A stretch of DNA of 12,052 bases from assembly GCA_002478225.1 (NCBI GenBank), contig DLMV01000021.1, positions 1 to 12,052 on the forward strand, written 5' to 3'. Numbering within the stretch: the stretch's first letter is position 1; each line of letters begins with the position of its first letter. The notes beneath the pieces are model-generated. The model ran no database searches and was not told the origin of the DNA. It worked only from the letters and a program-made list of their open reading frames with translations. Of the stretch, positions 11,142 to 12,052 are shown piece after piece. The DNA comes from Deltaproteobacteria bacterium UBA7527 (lineage in GTDB: Bacteria; Desulfobacterota; Syntrophorhabdia; Syntrophorhabdales; Syntrophorhabdaceae). The position numbers and the translations under genes are program-made.

Positions 11142-12052
11142 TGTGAACCCTCCTTTTTCCTTAGGTCCTTGAAACGGTGCGCTTTGACCTGATAGCGGGG
11201 CAGGCTGCCATGAGGACGGACCTCGATGCGGTACCCGAGGTTTGTCCTCAATCTTAACTGGTCCTGCAAGCGCGCCAGGATTATATCTTTTTTCTCCACG
11301 TGCCAGGAGCTCATTTCCACCTTGAGGAGAATATCGTCTACATCCCCGACCTTGCTTACCACCACTTCATATTCATCACTCAGTTCGGGAAAGCTCCTGA
11401 CAACCTCTTCTATTGCTGTGGGAGCCAGAAGCACCCCTTTTACCTTTGTTATGTCGTCGGCCCTTCCTATCACTCCGCCGTCGATCATCCTGAAGGTCCG
11501 GCCGCACTCACAGGTATGATCTGCCCAGCGGATCACGTCCTTTGAATCGAACCTGATGCAGGGTTTGCCGATCCTGTCGAAGGCGGTAATGAGCATCTTG
11601 CCGTTCTTGCCGGGTCCATCAATGATCTGACCGGTTTCGACATCCTCTATCTCAACGAGAAAAAAAGCGTCGTTCACATGGAGGCCGCCAGGCTGGGAGG
11701 TGCATTCATAGCTCCAGGCACCGATCTCGGTGGCGCCGATGTGGTCATAGACCTTGCAGGCCCAGGCCTCTTCCATGCGTTTTTTTGTAGCAGGGATGCT
11801 GGCCCCGGGCTCGCCAGCGCAGGTGATCCTCCGTATGGAAAGGTCTTTGCCAGGGTCGATCCCCATCTTTTTTGCCGTATCCGCCATCCCCAGGACATAG
11901 GTAGGGGTAGCCATAAAGGCCGTGCACTTCAGTTCCTGCATCTTGAGTATCCGCGCCTCGGTATTTAAAACTCCTCCCGGCACCACCTCGCAGCCGATCT
12001 TCTCAGCGGCATAATGGCCTGCCCAGAAGGCAACGAAGATATTATACCCGAA
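11138..12052 (-). CDS. paaK: Phenylacetate-CoA ligase-like enzyme, partial (5' end outside window)
   Basis: The last 304 residues of an ANL-superfamily ligase; the frame is open to the edge of the window, so the N-terminus is missing and the full protein is probably near 430. It begins within the PaaK pattern FGYNIFVAFWAGHYAAEKIG. Then come MATPTYVLGMA, the CAGEPG adenylation motif, YDHIGATEIGAWSYEC (the A5-like TE region), RFDSKDVIRW with the hinge-like RFD, a cysteine-bearing HTCECGRTF, and GRADDITKVKGV with the C-terminal domain after it. Such enzymes activate phenylacetate or other aryl acids to CoA thioesters with ATP; paralogues act on other acids, so the substrate is inferred. It is followed by an ATGA-overlapping 62-residue gene. 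The gene symbol is used for the family only. Confidence 0.85.
   Translation of the reverse strand, partial: FGYNIFVAFWAGHYAAEKIGCEVVPGGVLNTEARILKMQELKCTAFMATPTYVLGMADTAKKMGIDPGKDLSIRRITCAGEPGASIPATKKRMEEAWACKVYDHIGATEIGAWSYECTSQPGGLHVNDAFFLVEIEDVETGQIIDGPGKNGKMLITAFDRIGKPCIRFDSKDVIRWADHTCECGRTFRMIDGGVIGRADDITKVKGVLLAPTAIEEVVRSFPELSDEYEVVVSKVGDVDDILLKVEMSSWHVEKKDIILARLQDQLRLRTNLGYRIEVRPHGSLPRYQVKAHRFKDLRKKEGSH

Overview
The window looks like chromosomal DNA from a Gram-negative, probably anaerobic bacterium, most plausibly a Desulfobacterota (former Deltaproteobacteria) lineage such as the syntrophic groups. The grounds are a phenylacetate-CoA-ligase-family enzyme paired with a small protein, lipoproteins with Gram-negative lipoboxes including a BamE-like one, and many palindromic intergenic repeats. 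This placement is inference; no marker gene for taxonomy is present.

Region 1 (1-4395) is a magnesium-transport module on the minus strand. From a strong sigma70-like promoter at 4103-4131 the order is a 45-codon leader ORF (3884-4021), an RNA hairpin that hides the next ribosome-binding site (3825-3876), a 90-codon ORF whose first half resembles the N-terminal domain of MgtE (3550-3822), an MgtA-type P-type ATPase (899-3553), and a PTS EIIA-type-2 protein with an unassigned C-terminal extension (93-896). The last junctions are tightly coupled: an ATGA overlap, then a 2-base gap. The leader peptide carries an acidic/proline run (EEPEDP, then basic and Leu residues) that recalls the enterobacterial mgtA leader peptide MgtL. 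The module lies between two copies of a 78-bp direct repeat; the right copy begins with one arm of a 17-bp inverted repeat of REPIN type.

Region 2 (4507-5783) is a two-gene lipoprotein operon on the minus strand: a BamE/SmpA-like lipoprotein followed by an unrecognised lipoprotein.

Region 3 (5966-8223) is a 2.2-kb islet in a tRNA-Arg(ACG) gene. The intact tRNA (8150-8223) and a 45-bp exact copy of its 3' half (5966-6010) bracket just two overlapping genes: an OLD/RecF-like AAA ATPase and a DUF4276/TOPRIM-like protein. There is no integrase. Short repeats just inside both ends look like recombinase arm sites. The gene pair resembles ATPase plus nuclease anti-phage systems.

Region 4 (8282-9758, plus strand) holds an AbrB-like/PIN toxin-antitoxin pair, a stand-alone cyclic-nucleotide-binding-fold protein that lacks the usual cAMP-contact residues, and a 60-residue helical protein.

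Region 5 (9953-12052, minus strand) holds an alpha/beta hydrolase, a 220-bp palindromic intergenic element, a 62-residue helical protein, and the 3' part of a phenylacetate-CoA-ligase-like gene that runs off the window. No rRNA, CRISPR array, transposase or integrase gene is visible.
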